NCBI RefSeq assembly: GCF_900091615.1
Contig: NZ_FMIA01000002.1
Location: 6,076,001-6,140,000 of the forward strand
Reading direction: 5' to 3'
Length of the DNA stretch: 64,000 nt
Origin: Micromonospora yangpuensis
GTDB taxonomy: Bacteria; Actinomycetota; Actinomycetes; Mycobacteriales; Micromonosporaceae
Shown: positions 17,536 to 26,291 of the stretch, one piece after another
Layout of the letters: every line of letters starts with the position of its first letter
How positions within the stretch are numbered: the first letter of the stretch is position 1
Position numbers and translations under genes: made by a program
The notes under the pieces: generated by a model
Databases searched by the model: none
Seen by the model: only the letters and a program-made list of their open reading frames with translations
What the model was told of the DNA's origin: nothing

Positions 17536-17669
17536 CGCCCGTCCGGGCCGGATCCTTCCCGCCCGGACCGCCCTCCCGCCGCGCCGTGGGCCGGCCAGCC
17601 ACGGCAGCCCCGCCCGGTGTGGCCGGCCGCCGGGCCACAGCGGCCGGGCGCGCGTCGCGGAGACGGCGA

Positions 17670-17700
17670 CGCTGGGCCGGGGATCAGCCCCGGCCCAGCG
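17670..17700 (-). terminator. Hairpin terminator downstream of lsr2
   Basis: A 13-bp perfect stem (CGCTGGGCCGGGG with CCCCGGCCCAGCG) and a 5-nt loop lie 20 bp after the lsr2 stop, without a T-run. Confidence 0.75.
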
Positions 17701-17720
17701 TCAGGTCGCCCGGACCACCG

Positions 17721-18071
17721 TCAGCGGCCGGCCTTGGCGTGGAACTCGTCCACGATCTCCTGGGGGATGCGCCCCCGGTCGGAGATGTCCTTGCCCTGCC
17801 CCTTGGCCCAGTCCCGGATCGCCTTGTTCTGCTCCCGGTCGGAGGTGGCACCACCCCGGCCCCGCGCGGCCCGGCCACCGACCACCACACCGCCGCGCCC
17901 CACCTTGGTGCCGTGGGCGACGTAGGTGGCGAATACCTCACGCAATTTCTCGGCGTTCGAACTCGACAGGTCGATCTCGTACTGAACGCCGTCGAGGGCG
18001 AACTTGACGGTCTCGTCGGCGTCTCCGCCGTCCAGGTCATCGACCAGCTTGTGAATGATCTGCTTGGCCAC
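17721..18071 (-). CDS. lsr2: Lsr2 nucleoid-associated xenogeneic silencer
   Basis: Lsr2 is the actinobacterial H-NS functional analogue: it bridges DNA and silences AT-rich, often foreign, genes. The 116-aa protein has the N-terminal dimerisation domain (VAKQIIHKLVDDLDGGDAD, then VQYEIDLSSSNAEKLREVF) and a C-terminal DNA-binding domain (AIRDWAKGQGKDISDRGRIP) with the RGR minor-groove hook. GTG 18071 gives the conserved AKQIIHKL start and has AAAGGA 9 nt upstream; the TTG three codons earlier is less likely. It may be relevant to the low-GC patches elsewhere in this window. Confidence 0.96.
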   Translation of the reverse strand: MAKQIIHKLVDDLDGGDADETVKFALDGVQYEIDLSSSNAEKLREVFATYVAHGTKVGRGGVVVGGRAARGRGGATSDREQNKAIRDWAKGQGKDISDRGRIPQEIVDEFHAKAGR

Positions 18072-18110
18072 GTCGCACAATCCTTTCGAGCAGGGTCTCC
18101 TGCCAGAAGC

Positions 18111-18141
18111 ACAATAGCCCGCTCGATGCTTGTCACGTCAA
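18111..18141 (-). promoter_or_regulatory. Candidate lsr2 promoter
   Basis: On the minus strand TTGACG (18136-18141) is followed after 19 nt by TATTGT (18111-18116), 40 bp before the lsr2 start. The spacing is longer than ideal. The surrounding sequence, with a six-base A run at 18152-18157, is locally AT-rich and could allow Lsr2 autoregulation. Confidence 0.5.
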
Positions 18142-18177
18142 TAGGACCCGGAAAAAAGTCCGTCGGCGGCGCGTGAA

Positions 18178-19686
18178 CTACTCCGGCCGGACCAAGGGGA
18201 ACAGGATCGTTTCCCGAATACCCAGGCCGGTCAGCGCCATCAACAGGCGGTCGATTCCCATTCCCATACCACCGGCCGGCGGCATTCCGTACTCCATGGC
18301 CCGGAGAAAGTCCTCGTCGAGCCGCATCGCCTCGTCGTCGCCCCGGGCCGCCAGCTGCGCCTGGGCGACCAACCGCTCCCGCTGCACCACCGGGTCGACC
18401 AGCTCGGAGTACGCGGTCCCCAGCTCGAAGCCGAGGACGTACAGGTCCCACTTCTCGGCCAGCCCCGGCTCGTCACGGTGGGACCGGGTCAGCGGGCTGG
18501 TCTCCTCCGGGTAGTCCCGGACGAACGTGGGCTCCCGCAAACCAGGCACGACCAGTTCCTCGAACAGTTCCTCGGCCAGCTTGCCCGGCCCCCACTTGGG
18601 GTCCACCGCGAGGCCGACCTTGTCGGCGTACTCCACCAGGCGGGCCCGGTCGGTCCGCACGGTGACCTCCTCACCGAGCGCTTCCGAAAGGACACCGAAC
18701 AGTGTCACCGAGCGCCACTGCCCGCCCAGGTCGAACTCCTGGCCATCGGCGTGGGTCACCACCGTCGACCCGCCGACCGCGATCGCCGCCCGCTGTACCA
18801 GATTCCGGGTGAGCGTGGCCATGGTGTCGTAGTCGCCGTACGCCTGGTAGGCCTCCAGCATCGCGAACTCGGGCGAGTGCGAAGAGTCGACTCCCTCATT
18901 ACGGAAGTTGCGGTTGATCTCGAAGACCCGGTCGACCCCACCGACCACGGCCCGCTTCAGAAACAGTTCCGGAGCGATTCGGAGATACAGATCGGTGTGC
19001 AACGCATTGCTGTGGGTCACGAATGGGCGGGCCGCCGCGCCGCCGGGCAGCAGCTGCAGCATCGGCGTCTCCACCTCGACGAAGTCCTGCTCGTGCAACG
19101 CCTCCCGCAGACTCCGGACGGCTGCCGCCCGGGTCCGTACCATCTGGCGGGCCTGTGGCCGGACGACCAGGTCCACGTACCGCTGCCGGACCCGGGCCTC
19201 CTCGCTGAGCGGCTTGTGCGCCACCGGCAGCGGACGCAGCGCCTTGGCGGTCACCGCCCACTGCTCGGCCAGCACCGACAGCTCACCGCGCCGGCTGGTG
19301 ATCACCTCACCGGTGATGCCGACGTGGTCACCGAGGTCGACCAGGCGCTTCCAGTCCGCCAACCGCTCGGGGCCGACCCGGTCCAGGGAGAGCATCGCCT
19401 GCAGCTCGGTCCCGTCACCGTCGCGCAGGGTGGCGAAGCAGAGCTTGCCGGTGTTGCGTACGAAGATCACCCGACCGGTGACCGCGACCCGGACGCCGGT
19501 GGCGGTGTCGGTGGGCAGCTCCGCGTACTCGGCCCGGATCCGGGCCAGCGTGCTGGTCCGGGGGTAACCGACCGGGTACGCCTCGACGCCCTCGGCGAGC
19601 ATCCGGTCCCGCTTCTCCCGGCGGACCTTCATCTGCTCCGGAAGGTCGTCGGCGGGGTCGACTGGCACGGGGTTCTGCTCGGTCAC
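18178..19686 (-). CDS. lysS: Lysyl-tRNA synthetase, class II
   Basis: LysS charges tRNA-Lys with lysine. The 502-aa protein has the N-terminal OB-fold anticodon-binding domain ([19 protein letters not shown]), class II motif 2 [15 protein letters not shown] and motif 3 [16 protein letters not shown], with correct spacing for the LysRS catalytic core. No MprF-like membrane extension is present, so this is the housekeeping enzyme. The GTG at 19686 follows GAGGAAG. It lies upstream of lsr2, the same lysS-lsr2-clpC order as in mycobacteria. Confidence 0.97.
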   Translation of the reverse strand: MTEQNPVPVDPADDLPEQMKVRREKRDRMLAEGVEAYPVGYPRTSTLARIRAEYAELPTDTATGVRVAVTGRVIFVRNTGKLCFATLRDGDGTELQAMLSLDRVGPERLADWKRLVDLGDHVGITGEVITSRRGELSVLAEQWAVTAKALRPLPVAHKPLSEEARVRQRYVDLVVRPQARQMVRTRAAAVRSLREALHEQDFVEVETPMLQLLPGGAAARPFVTHSNALHTDLYLRIAPELFLKRAVVGGVDRVFEINRNFRNEGVDSSHSPEFAMLEAYQAYGDYDTMATLTRNLVQRAAIAVGGSTVVTHADGQEFDLGGQWRSVTLFGVLSEALGEEVTVRTDRARLVEYADKVGLAVDPKWGPGKLAEELFEELVVPGLREPTFVRDYPEETSPLTRSHRDEPGLAEKWDLYVLGFELGTAYSELVDPVVQRERLVAQAQLAARGDDEAMRLDEDFLRAMEYGMPPAGGMGMGIDRLLMALTGLGIRETILFPLVRPE

Positions 19687-19763
19687 GGCACGCTTCCTCA
19701 GCTAAGGATTCCGGCGGGGTCAGCCCCCGAGCGTACTCAAGCCCTCCCGCGACCGTTACGGGT

Positions 19764-19769
19764 TAACCT
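19764..19769 (+). promoter_or_regulatory. -10 hexamer TAACCT before the decayed methyltransferase
   Basis: TAACCT ends 7 nt before ATG 19777, a leaderless layout. Confidence 0.5.
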
Positions 19770-19776
19770 GCCCGGC

Positions 19777-20401
19777 ATGACCGATCCCACTCACCGGCTC
19801 TCCTTCGGCGCCGCCGCCGAGGCGTACGACCGGTTCCGCCCGACCTACCCTCCGGCGGCCGTACGCTGGGCGCTGGACGGCCTGCCCGCCCCGGCCCGGG
19901 TGGTGGATCTCGGCGCGGGGACCGGCCTGCTCACCCGGGTGGTCCTCGATCTCGGCCACCAGGTGCTGCCGGTGGAACCCGACCCGGGCATGCGGGCGCA
20001 ACTGGCCGCCACCACCCCCGGCGTCACCCCGCTGGCCGGCAGCGCCGAGGCGGTGCCGCTGGCCGACGCGGCGGCGGACGCGGTGCTGTCGGGGCAGGCG
20101 TACCACTGGTTCGACCGGGAGCGGGCGCACCCGGAGATCGCCCGGCCCCGGGTTCGGCCCGGTGGAGATGGCGGAGTTCCCGTACCACGTCACGGTCACC
20201 CCGGACGAGTTGGCCGGACTGGTCCGGACCCGCTCGCACTACCTGGTCGCCGAGGCGCCGCAGCGGCAGATCATCGACGACGGCGTACGCGATCTGCTCG
20301 CCACCCATCCGGACCTGGCCGGTCGGGAACGGATCGAGCTGCCGTACCGCACCTTCGTCTTCCGCGCCCCCCGCGCCGGCGCCCCCGCATCGTGGGGGTG
20401 A
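19777..20401 (+). pseudogene. Class I SAM methyltransferase, internally deleted and frameshifted
   Basis: The first part (about 123 codons from ATG 19777) is a normal methyltransferase N-terminus: SFGAAAEAYDRFRPTYP, motif I VVDLGAGTGLLTRVVLD, then SGQAYHWFDRERAHPEIAR. Near 20146 the homology stops and resumes in the +1-shifted frame with FGPVEMAEFPYHVTVTPDEL through ELPYRTFVFRAP to a stop at 20401. About 50-60 residues expected between these halves are missing and the frames disagree, so a deletion at a GGCCCCGGG/GGCCCGG junction probably inactivated the gene. A sequencing deletion is the alternative. The promoter-like -10 and the ends are still intact, so the decay looks recent. Confidence 0.8.
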
Positions 20402-20425
20402 GCGGGGAACCCCGCTCTACCGTAG

Positions 20426-20449
20426 GCGTTAAGCGGGGGCCCTTCCTTA
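20426..20449. repeat. GGGCCC-cored intergenic repeat, copy 1
   Basis: GCGTTAAGCGGGGGCCCTTC plus CTTA closely matches the reverse complement of the element at 27414-27438 (GCGTTAACAAGGGGCCCTTC). It lies in the spacer between the methyltransferase pseudogene and coaX, just after a small hairpin (20401-20416). I take it to be a dispersed repeat family of this genome. Confidence 0.65.
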
Positions 20450-20453
20450 CCGC

Positions 20454-21212
20454 TCAGGTGTTGCGGTCGTAGACCATGCGCAGGCCGATCAGGGTGATCA
20501 TCGGCTCGTGGTGGGTGATGGTGCGGCACTCGCCGATCACCACCGAGGCGAGTCCACCGGTGGCGATGACCGCCTGCACCCCGCCCAGCTCCTCGGCCAT
20601 CCGCTCGACGATCCGGTCCACCTGACCGGCGAAGCCGAAGTACAGACCCGCCTGGAGACACTCCACGGTGTTCTTGCCGATCACCGAGCGGGGCCGGGTC
20701 GCCTCGACCTTGCGCAACTGGGCCGCCCGGGCGGCCAGCGCGTCGAAGGAGATCTCGATGCCCGGGGCGAACGCGCCGCCCAGGAACTCACCCCGCCCGC
20801 TGATCACGTCGAAGTTCGTGGTGGTGCCGAAGTCGACAACGATCGACGGCCCGCCGAAGAGGGTGTACGCCGCGAGGGTGTTCACCACCCGGTCGGCCCC
20901 GACCTCCTTGGGGTTGTCGATGGCCAACTGCACCCCGGTGCGGACCCCCGGCTCGACGATGACGCTGGGCAGGTCGGCGTAGTACCGCTCCAGCATGGTC
21001 CGCAGCGAGCGCAGCGCGGCCGGCACGGTCGAGCAGGCCGCCACCCCGGTGATCTCGACGGCGTCCCCGGCGAGCAGACCCCGGAACATCAGGCCCAGCT
21101 CGTCCGCGGTCGACCGGGCGTCGGTCTTGACCCGCCAGGAGTGCACCAGCTTGTCGCCGGCGAAGGTGGCCAGCACGGTGTTGGTGTTTCCGATGTCGAT
21201 GCAGAGCAGCAC
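20454..21212 (-). CDS. coaX: Type III pantothenate kinase
   Basis: CoaX phosphorylates pantothenate, the first committed step to coenzyme A. The 252-aa protein has the ASKHA-fold phosphate 1 motif LCIDIGNTNTVLATF at its start, NPKEVGADRVVNTLAAY, phosphate 2 motif IVVDFGTTTNFDVI and the adenosine loop VIATGGLASVV. The GTG at 21212 follows TAGGCT after 6 nt, a leaderless start. It opens a minus-strand cofactor block with nadC and nadB and, further upstream, panD, panC and the DUF2520 gene. Length and motifs are normal. Confidence 0.96.
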   Translation of the reverse strand: MLLCIDIGNTNTVLATFAGDKLVHSWRVKTDARSTADELGLMFRGLLAGDAVEITGVAACSTVPAALRSLRTMLERYYADLPSVIVEPGVRTGVQLAIDNPKEVGADRVVNTLAAYTLFGGPSIVVDFGTTTNFDVISGRGEFLGGAFAPGIEISFDALAARAAQLRKVEATRPRSVIGKNTVECLQAGLYFGFAGQVDRIVERMAEELGGVQAVIATGGLASVVIGECRTITHHEPMITLIGLRMVYDRNT

Positions 21213-21218
21213 GTCCGA

Positions 21219-21224
21219 AGCCTA
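21219..21224 (-). promoter_or_regulatory. -10 hexamer TAGGCT of leaderless coaX
   Basis: TAGGCT on the minus strand precedes GTG 21212 by 6 nt and lies in the 27-bp gap after nadC, so coaX can be transcribed separately. Confidence 0.5.
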
Positions 21225-21239
21225 GACAACCACGGTCGG

Positions 21240-22163
21240 TCAGCGTCCCCGCAGGTCCATCGCGATGTCCAGGATCGGCGCGGAGTGGGTGAGCGCGCCG
21301 ACCGACAGATAGTCCACCCCGCTCGCCGCGTACTCGGCCGCCACCGCCAGGGTCAGCCCGCCGGTGGCCTCCAGCTCGGCCCGGTCCCCCACCGCCGCTA
21401 CCACCTCGGCGAGCAGCGCCGGTGTCATGTTGTCGCAGAGCAGGAAGTCCGCGCCGGCCTCGACCGCCTCCACCGCCTCGGCCAGCGTGGTCACCTCGAC
21501 CTGCACCGGCACCTCGGGGAAGGCCTCCCGGACCCGCCGGTAGGCGGGTGCGACCCCGCCGGCCGCCAGCTTGTGGTTGTCCTTGATCATGGCGACGTCG
21601 TAGAGCCCCAACCGCTTGTTGGTGCCGCCGCCGGCCCGCACCGCGTACTTCTCCAACGCCCGCAGGCCCGGGGTGGTCTTGCGGGTGTCCAGCACCATCG
21701 CCTTCGTCCCGGCCAGCGCGTCGGCCCAGGCCCGGGTGTGGGTGGCCACCCCGGACATCCGGCAGAGCAGGTTCAGCGCCGTACGCTCGGCGGTGAGCAG
21801 CAGCCTGGTCGGCCCGGTGACCGTGGCCAGCACGTCGCCGCGGGCCACCCGCTCACCGTCGGCCGCCAGCACCGACACCTCGACGGTACGCGCGCCACCC
21901 GCCGGCGCCCCCTCGGTGGCACCGGTCGCCACCTCGGCGACCAGCTCGAAGACCGCCGCCGCCACGGCCAGCCCGGCCACCACCCCGTCGGCCCGGGCCA
22001 CCAGGTCGGCGGTGTCGGTCTGGCCGGCCGGAATCGTGGCCACGCTGGTGACGTCGAGCAGCCGGGGACCGAGATCCTCGGTCAGCGCGTCGTCGATCAC
22101 CCGCCGGACCCGGTCGGGGTCCAACCCGCCGGCCCGCAACACCTGTTCCGTCGACTGCCTCAT
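21240..22163 (-). CDS. nadC: Nicotinate-nucleotide pyrophosphorylase (quinolinate phosphoribosyltransferase)
   Basis: NadC converts quinolinate and PRPP to nicotinate mononucleotide. The 307-aa protein has the typical N-terminal DALTEDLGPRLLDVTS, LNLLCRMSGVATHT, the PRPP and quinolinate site MVLDTRKTTPGLRALEKYAV with RAGGGTNKRLGLYD, and the TIM-barrel end VDYLSVGALTHSAPILDI. ATG 22163 has GGAGGG 7-13 nt upstream. The ATG at 22184, which overlaps the nadB stop as ATGA, would add seven residues and is also possible through coupling. A much longer open frame continuing upstream is only a shadow of nadB. Confidence 0.95.
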   Translation of the reverse strand: MRQSTEQVLRAGGLDPDRVRRVIDDALTEDLGPRLLDVTSVATIPAGQTDTADLVARADGVVAGLAVAAAVFELVAEVATGATEGAPAGGARTVEVSVLAADGERVARGDVLATVTGPTRLLLTAERTALNLLCRMSGVATHTRAWADALAGTKAMVLDTRKTTPGLRALEKYAVRAGGGTNKRLGLYDVAMIKDNHKLAAGGVAPAYRRVREAFPEVPVQVEVTTLAEAVEAVEAGADFLLCDNMTPALLAEVVAAVGDRAELEATGGLTLAVAAEYAASGVDYLSVGALTHSAPILDIAMDLRGR

Positions 22164-22180
22164 CCCGGTTCCCTCCGCAC

Positions 22181-23875
22181 TCATGCTGACCGTTCCCACC
22201 GCTGCGCCAACCGCCCCTGGGCCCCGATCGAGGCGAGCAGGTGGCCGTGCCACCGCTCGTCGGCCGTGGGAAAGTCCTCCCGCCAGTGGCACCCGCGGGT
22301 CTCCTGCCGGGCGTAGCCGGCCGCGACCAGCGCCGACGCCACGGTGAGCAGGTTCGTCGCCTCCCAGTCGGCGGTCCGGGGCCGCCCACGCCGCTCGCCG
22401 AGCCCGGTCAGGGTCGCGGCGGTCTCGGTGAGCGTCTTCGCCGAGCGGAGCACCCCGGCACCCCGGGTCATCGCCCGTTGCAGCGTCGGGGTGGCCTCCG
22501 CCGGCGCCACCCAGCCGGCGCCGCCGGTCCAGGCGCCGGTCGGCGCCGGCTGGGCCTGCTCGGGCAGACCGGCGGCGATGTCCTCGGCGATCCGCCGGGA
22601 GAAGACCAGCCCCTCCAGCAGCGAGTTGCTGGCCAGCCGGTTCGCGCCGTGCACGCCGGTGCAGGCCACCTCGCCGCAGGCGTACAGGCCGGGGATGGAG
22701 GTCCGGCCGTGCAGGTCGGTACGGACCCCGCCGGAGGCGTAGTGGGCGGCCGGGGCGACCGGGATCAGATCGGTCGCCGGGTCGACCCCGATGGCCAGGC
22801 AGGAGGCGACGATGGTGGGGAACCGGCGGGCGAGGAACTCCCCACCGAGGTGCCGGGCGTCGAGGAAGACATGGTCCGCGCCGGTGGCCAGCAGCACCCG
22901 GTGGATGCCCTTGGCGACCACGTCCCGGGGGGCCAGCTCGGCCAACTCGTGCTGACCGACCATGAACCGCTTGCCGTCGGCGTCGACCAGGTGGGCGCCC
23001 TCGCCGCGCAGCGCCTCGGAGACCAGCGGTTGCTGGGCCAGACCGGCCCCGGGCACCCGGGCCCGTTCCGGCACGATCAACGCGGTCGGGTGGAACTGCA
23101 CGAACTCCACGTCGGTGACGACCGCGCCGGCGCGCATCGCCAACGCCACCCCGTCGCCGGTGGAGACCGCCGGGTTGGTGGTCGCCGCGAAGACCTGCCC
23201 CATCCCGCCGGTGGCCAGCACGACCGCCCGGGACAGGATCGCGCCCACCCCGTCCTCGCTGCCCTCGCCGAGCACGTGCAGGGTGAGCCCGCAGGCCGGG
23301 CCGAGGCCGTCCGGGCCGTCGCCGGGCGCCCGGAGCAGGTCCAGCACCAGGGCGTGCTCGAACAGCCGGATCCACGGGTCCCGGCGGACCGCGGCGTGCA
23401 GCGCGCGCTGCACCTCCGCCCCGGTCGCGTCGCCGCCGGCGTGCACGATCCGGTCCGCCCGGTGACCGCCCTCCCGGGTGAGCATCAGCGAACCGTCCGG
23501 ATGCCTGTCGAACTCGGCACCGATGCGCATCAGCTCCCGCAGCCGGGTCGGTCCCTCCGCCACCAGGACCCCTACCGCGGCCGGGTCGCAGAGCCCCACC
23601 CCGGCCAGCTCGGTGTCCGAGGCGTGCGCCGCCGGGGTGTCCTGCGGATCGAGTACGGCGGCGATACCGCCCTGCGCCCACCGGGTCGACCCCTCGTCCA
23701 TGTCGACCTTGGTGACCACGGTGACGTGCAGTCCGGCCTCCCGCAGATGCAGGGCGGCGGTGAGGCCGGCGACCCCGGAACCGACCACGATCACGTCGGT
23801 GGTCTCCACCCAGCCGGGTGCGGGCGCGGCCAGCAGTCCGGGCAGGGTCGGCAGGTCGACGGGCGAGGAGTCCAT
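22181..23875 (-). CDS. nadB: L-aspartate oxidase
   Basis: NadB oxidises L-aspartate to iminoaspartate for de novo NAD synthesis. The 564-aa flavoprotein begins with the FAD dinucleotide fold DVIVVGSGVAGLTAALHL, then STRWAQGGIAAVL. It has the fumarate-reductase-family active-site segment EFVQFHPTAL, HYASGGVRTDLHGRTSI and the C-terminal FAD motif GANRLASNSLLEGLVF. It is followed directly by nadC. The quinolinate synthase gene nadA, often linked, is absent from the window. ATG 23875 is chosen because it begins just before conserved sequence; no clear Shine-Dalgarno was seen. Confidence 0.95.
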   Translation of the reverse strand: MDSSPVDLPTLPGLLAAPAPGWVETTDVIVVGSGVAGLTAALHLREAGLHVTVVTKVDMDEGSTRWAQGGIAAVLDPQDTPAAHASDTELAGVGLCDPAAVGVLVAEGPTRLRELMRIGAEFDRHPDGSLMLTREGGHRADRIVHAGGDATGAEVQRALHAAVRRDPWIRLFEHALVLDLLRAPGDGPDGLGPACGLTLHVLGEGSEDGVGAILSRAVVLATGGMGQVFAATTNPAVSTGDGVALAMRAGAVVTDVEFVQFHPTALIVPERARVPGAGLAQQPLVSEALRGEGAHLVDADGKRFMVGQHELAELAPRDVVAKGIHRVLLATGADHVFLDARHLGGEFLARRFPTIVASCLAIGVDPATDLIPVAPAAHYASGGVRTDLHGRTSIPGLYACGEVACTGVHGANRLASNSLLEGLVFSRRIAEDIAAGLPEQAQPAPTGAWTGGAGWVAPAEATPTLQRAMTRGAGVLRSAKTLTETAATLTGLGERRGRPRTADWEATNLLTVASALVAAGYARQETRGCHWREDFPTADERWHGHLLASIGAQGRLAQRWERSA

Positions 23876-23936
23876 GACCACAGTCAACCGCGCCGCGACC
23901 ACGAGCGGGCCCCGGGGTCGGAGTGTGTGGTTCCGA

Positions 23937-24851
23937 CTACCCTGTCCGAACCGGTAGACCGGCCGGGCCGGCACCCGCCAGCGAGCCGGTCGTCGTGCGG
24001 TGGCTCAGCCACAGGTAGCAACGAACCCCCCGGTCACCGGCGCGCCACCGGCCGGCGGCGGGCGGGCGGACCACCACACCGCTGCGCACCGTCAGCCGGA
24101 TGTCGTCCGGCACCCCGACGTACCGGGCGAGGACGGTACGGCAGCCGGTGTAGAACGGGGCCCACTCGGCGTCCCGGGCGGGGTAGGGGCGGTCCGGGGC
24201 CGCCCACACGCCCACGTATTCGGCGTTGTGCCGTTTGTCGCAGCTCACCGGGCTCAGTGTCGAGACGCCGCCACCCCGGCCCGTGGCAGCCTGCTGGCAG
24301 CCCAGTTTCAACGGCGAGGGACCTCGTAGCGCACCGCGCAGGCTGCCGGTCCGGAGCACCGTGCCGGCTCCGGCCTCCACCGTCGTCACCTCGGTCAGGT
24401 CGCACCGGTACCAGCGGGCACCGCCCGACCAGCCGTCCGGGGAGGGGATGGCCACCCCCAGCCGCAGCCGGGCACCGCGCCACTCGTGGCCGACGTAACC
24501 GGTGGCCCGGGTGTCACAGTCGGCGAAGGCCGTACGCAGCTGCGCAGACCCGGTAGGCGGCCTCGGCCGGTCCGCCGGGAAGGTCCCCACGTGCGCCGTC
24601 TCCACCCGATGCGCCCCGGCACAGTCCACCGGCTGGTACGCCGTCAGGCTGACCACCTCGGTGAAGTCGGCCTCGTGGCAGGTGGCGGCGGCCGGGGTGA
24701 ACGGTACGGGTGGGGCCAGCGCCGCCCAGTCGTCGGTCAGGTCGGCGTCCAGTCCGGAGGTGGCCGCGCAGCCGGTCAGCACGAGCGTCGCCACCACGAC
24801 CACGCCCAGAACCGCCCGCGCACCGGGCAGCACCGTTCTCGCACTGCTCAT
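23937..24851 (-). CDS. Lipoprotein with Septum_form-like repeated domain
   Basis: This 304-aa lipoprotein has signal helix VLGVVVVATLVLTGCAA with lipobox LTGC at about residue 19. The mature part has two related modules: CHEADFTEVVSLTAYQPVDC-type and GCQQAATGRGGG...SPVSCDKRHNAEYVGVW, each with paired Cys and a central C-x-x-x-H. Such modules belong to the septum-formation family of actinobacterial secreted proteins. ATG 24851 is preferred because GGGAGG lies about 6 nt upstream. The gene lies between nadB and panD and has no evident metabolic link to them. Confidence 0.8.
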   Translation of the reverse strand: MSSARTVLPGARAVLGVVVVATLVLTGCAATSGLDADLTDDWAALAPPVPFTPAAATCHEADFTEVVSLTAYQPVDCAGAHRVETAHVGTFPADRPRPPTGSAQLRTAFADCDTRATGYVGHEWRGARLRLGVAIPSPDGWSGGARWYRCDLTEVTTVEAGAGTVLRTGSLRGALRGPSPLKLGCQQAATGRGGGVSTLSPVSCDKRHNAEYVGVWAAPDRPYPARDAEWAPFYTGCRTVLARYVGVPDDIRLTVRSGVVVRPPAAGRWRAGDRGVRCYLWLSHRTTTGSLAGAGPAGLPVRTG

Positions 24852-24982
24852 CGCGGCCTCCCCAGGCACCGGCACGAGGGCGGCTCCAGAGTAACCGGTC
24901 ATGACCATCCGGTGACAGACCGGAATCCGCGGCCACGCCACGCATTCCGCCCAGCCGGTACGGTCGGGCCCGGAAAGGACCG

Positions 24983-25408
24983 TCAGACGGGTACCGCGTA
25001 GGCGGCGCGTACCGGGTCACCGGCCATCCCCGCGACGGCGGCGGTGGGGTCGGCACCCAGCTCGATGATCCGGTTCTCCCCGTCGACGTGCACGATCCGC
25101 GGCTGGTACGACCGCGCCTCGGCGGCGTCGAACTGCCCGTACGAGATCAGGATGACCAGGTCACCGGGGTGCACCAGGTGCGCGGCGGCACCGTTGATGC
25201 CGATCACCCCGCTGCCCCGCTCGCCCGGGATAACGTACGTCTCCAGCCGGGCCCCGTTGGTGACGTCCACGATCGCGACCTGCTCGCCAGGCAGCAGGTC
25301 GGCGGCGTCGAGCAGATCCTGGTCCACCGTCACCGAACCGACGTAGTGCAGGTCGGCCTGGGTCACCGTGGCCCGGTGGATCTTCGACTTCAGCATGGTC
25401 CGCAACAT
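24983..25408 (-). CDS. panD: Aspartate 1-decarboxylase (pyruvoyl enzyme)
   Basis: PanD makes beta-alanine for pantothenate. The 141-aa proenzyme contains [10 protein letters not shown] with the Gly24-Ser25 self-cleavage site that generates the pyruvoyl cofactor. It also has [20 protein letters not shown], and [10 protein letters not shown] near the end. [20 protein letters not shown] is the standard start, and AGAAAGG precedes it. It follows panC by 34 bp on the same strand, forming DUF2520-panC-panD. Confidence 0.97.
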   Translation of the reverse strand: MLRTMLKSKIHRATVTQADLHYVGSVTVDQDLLDAADLLPGEQVAIVDVTNGARLETYVIPGERGSGVIGINGAAAHLVHPGDLVILISYGQFDAAEARSYQPRIVHVDGENRIIELGADPTAAVAGMAGDPVRAAYAVPV

Positions 25409-25442
25409 GGTGGTGCCTTTCGCAGAACGAACAGGGTGGTGG

Positions 25443-26291
25443 TCAGGGGCGCGGCGCGAGCCGGATCGCCAGGTTGTCGATCAGCCGGACGCCACCGAGC
25501 GAAGCCGCGATCAACAGCCGGGCCTCGCCGGCCACCGGCCCCGGCTCCAGATCGGGATCGGTGAGCACCAGATAGTCCAGTTCGACGGTCGGATCGACCG
25601 CCCCGAAGGCCCGGTGCGCGGCGGCGAGCACCGCACCGGCGTCGAGACCGGCCTCGGCCGCCTCGGCACCGGCCCGCAACGTGGCGGAGAGCCCCAGCGC
25701 GGCCTGCCGCTGCGTCGGGGAGAGGTAACGGTTGCGGCTGGAGAGCGCCAGTCCGTCCGGCTCCCGTACCGTCGGCACGCCGACGATCCGTACCGGCACG
25801 TTCAGGTCCCGCACCATCCGCCGGACCACGGTCAACTGTTGGTAGTCCTTCTCCCCGAAGAAGGCCAGGTCCGCCCGGGTGAGCTGGAGCAGCTTCAGGA
25901 CCACGGTGAGCACGCCCTGGAAGAAGCCCGGTCGGCTCAGCCCTTCCAGGTCCGCGCCGGGCCGCCCCGGGTCGACGCGGATCTCGGGTGCCCCGTCCGG
26001 GTACAGGTCCGGCACGGAGGGGGCGAAGACCAGGTCGACCCCGGCCCGGCGGCACACCGCCAGGTCCTCGTCGAGCGTGCGCGGGTACCTGTCGAAGTCC
26101 TCGTTCGGGCCGAACTGCAACGGGTTGACGAAGATCGTCACCAGGACGTGGTCGGCCTGCTCCCGGGCGGCCCGCAACAGTGTCTCGTGCCCGGAGTGCA
26201 GGGCGCCCATGGTCATCACCACGCCGACGGTCCCGGTCAGCCGGGCCCGGGCGGCCGCCAACTCCGCCGGAGTGTGCACCAGCTCGCTCAT
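25443..26291 (-). CDS. panC: Pantothenate synthetase
   Basis: PanC ligates pantoate and beta-alanine using ATP. The 282-aa protein has the nucleotidyltransferase signature [19 protein letters not shown] (HxGH), [35 protein letters not shown] for pantoate and ATP, and the [12 protein letters not shown] loop. The ATG at 26291 overlaps the stop of the upstream DUF2520 gene by 4 nt (ATGA), implying coupled translation. Confidence 0.97.
   Translation of the reverse strand: MSELVHTPAELAAARARLTGTVGVVMTMGALHSGHETLLRAAREQADHVLVTIFVNPLQFGPNEDFDRYPRTLDEDLAVCRRAGVDLVFAPSVPDLYPDGAPEIRVDPGRPGADLEGLSRPGFFQGVLTVVLKLLQLTRADLAFFGEKDYQQLTVVRRMVRDLNVPVRIVGVPTVREPDGLALSSRNRYLSPTQRQAALGLSATLRAGAEAAEAGLDAGAVLAAAHRAFGAVDPTVELDYLVLTDPDLEPGPVAGEARLLIAASLGGVRLIDNLAIRLAPRP

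Larger units (their letters stand above)
17229..17720. other. Intergenic region between lsr2 and clpC
   Basis: This 492-bp gap on the minus-strand side holds the clpC leader and promoter region, a cluster of DnaA-box-like nonamers (17493-17535), and the lsr2 terminator (17670-17700). I saw no HAIR element (CTTGAGT-N7-ACTCAAG) for HspR. No ORF here has credible codon use. Confidence 0.7.

Noticed and set aside
21240..23681. 813-codon minus-strand frame apparently fusing an upstream region to NadC
   Set aside because: The first about 500 residues are an out-of-frame reading of nadB (Arg/Gly/Pro-rich); nadC has its own start with GGAGGG.
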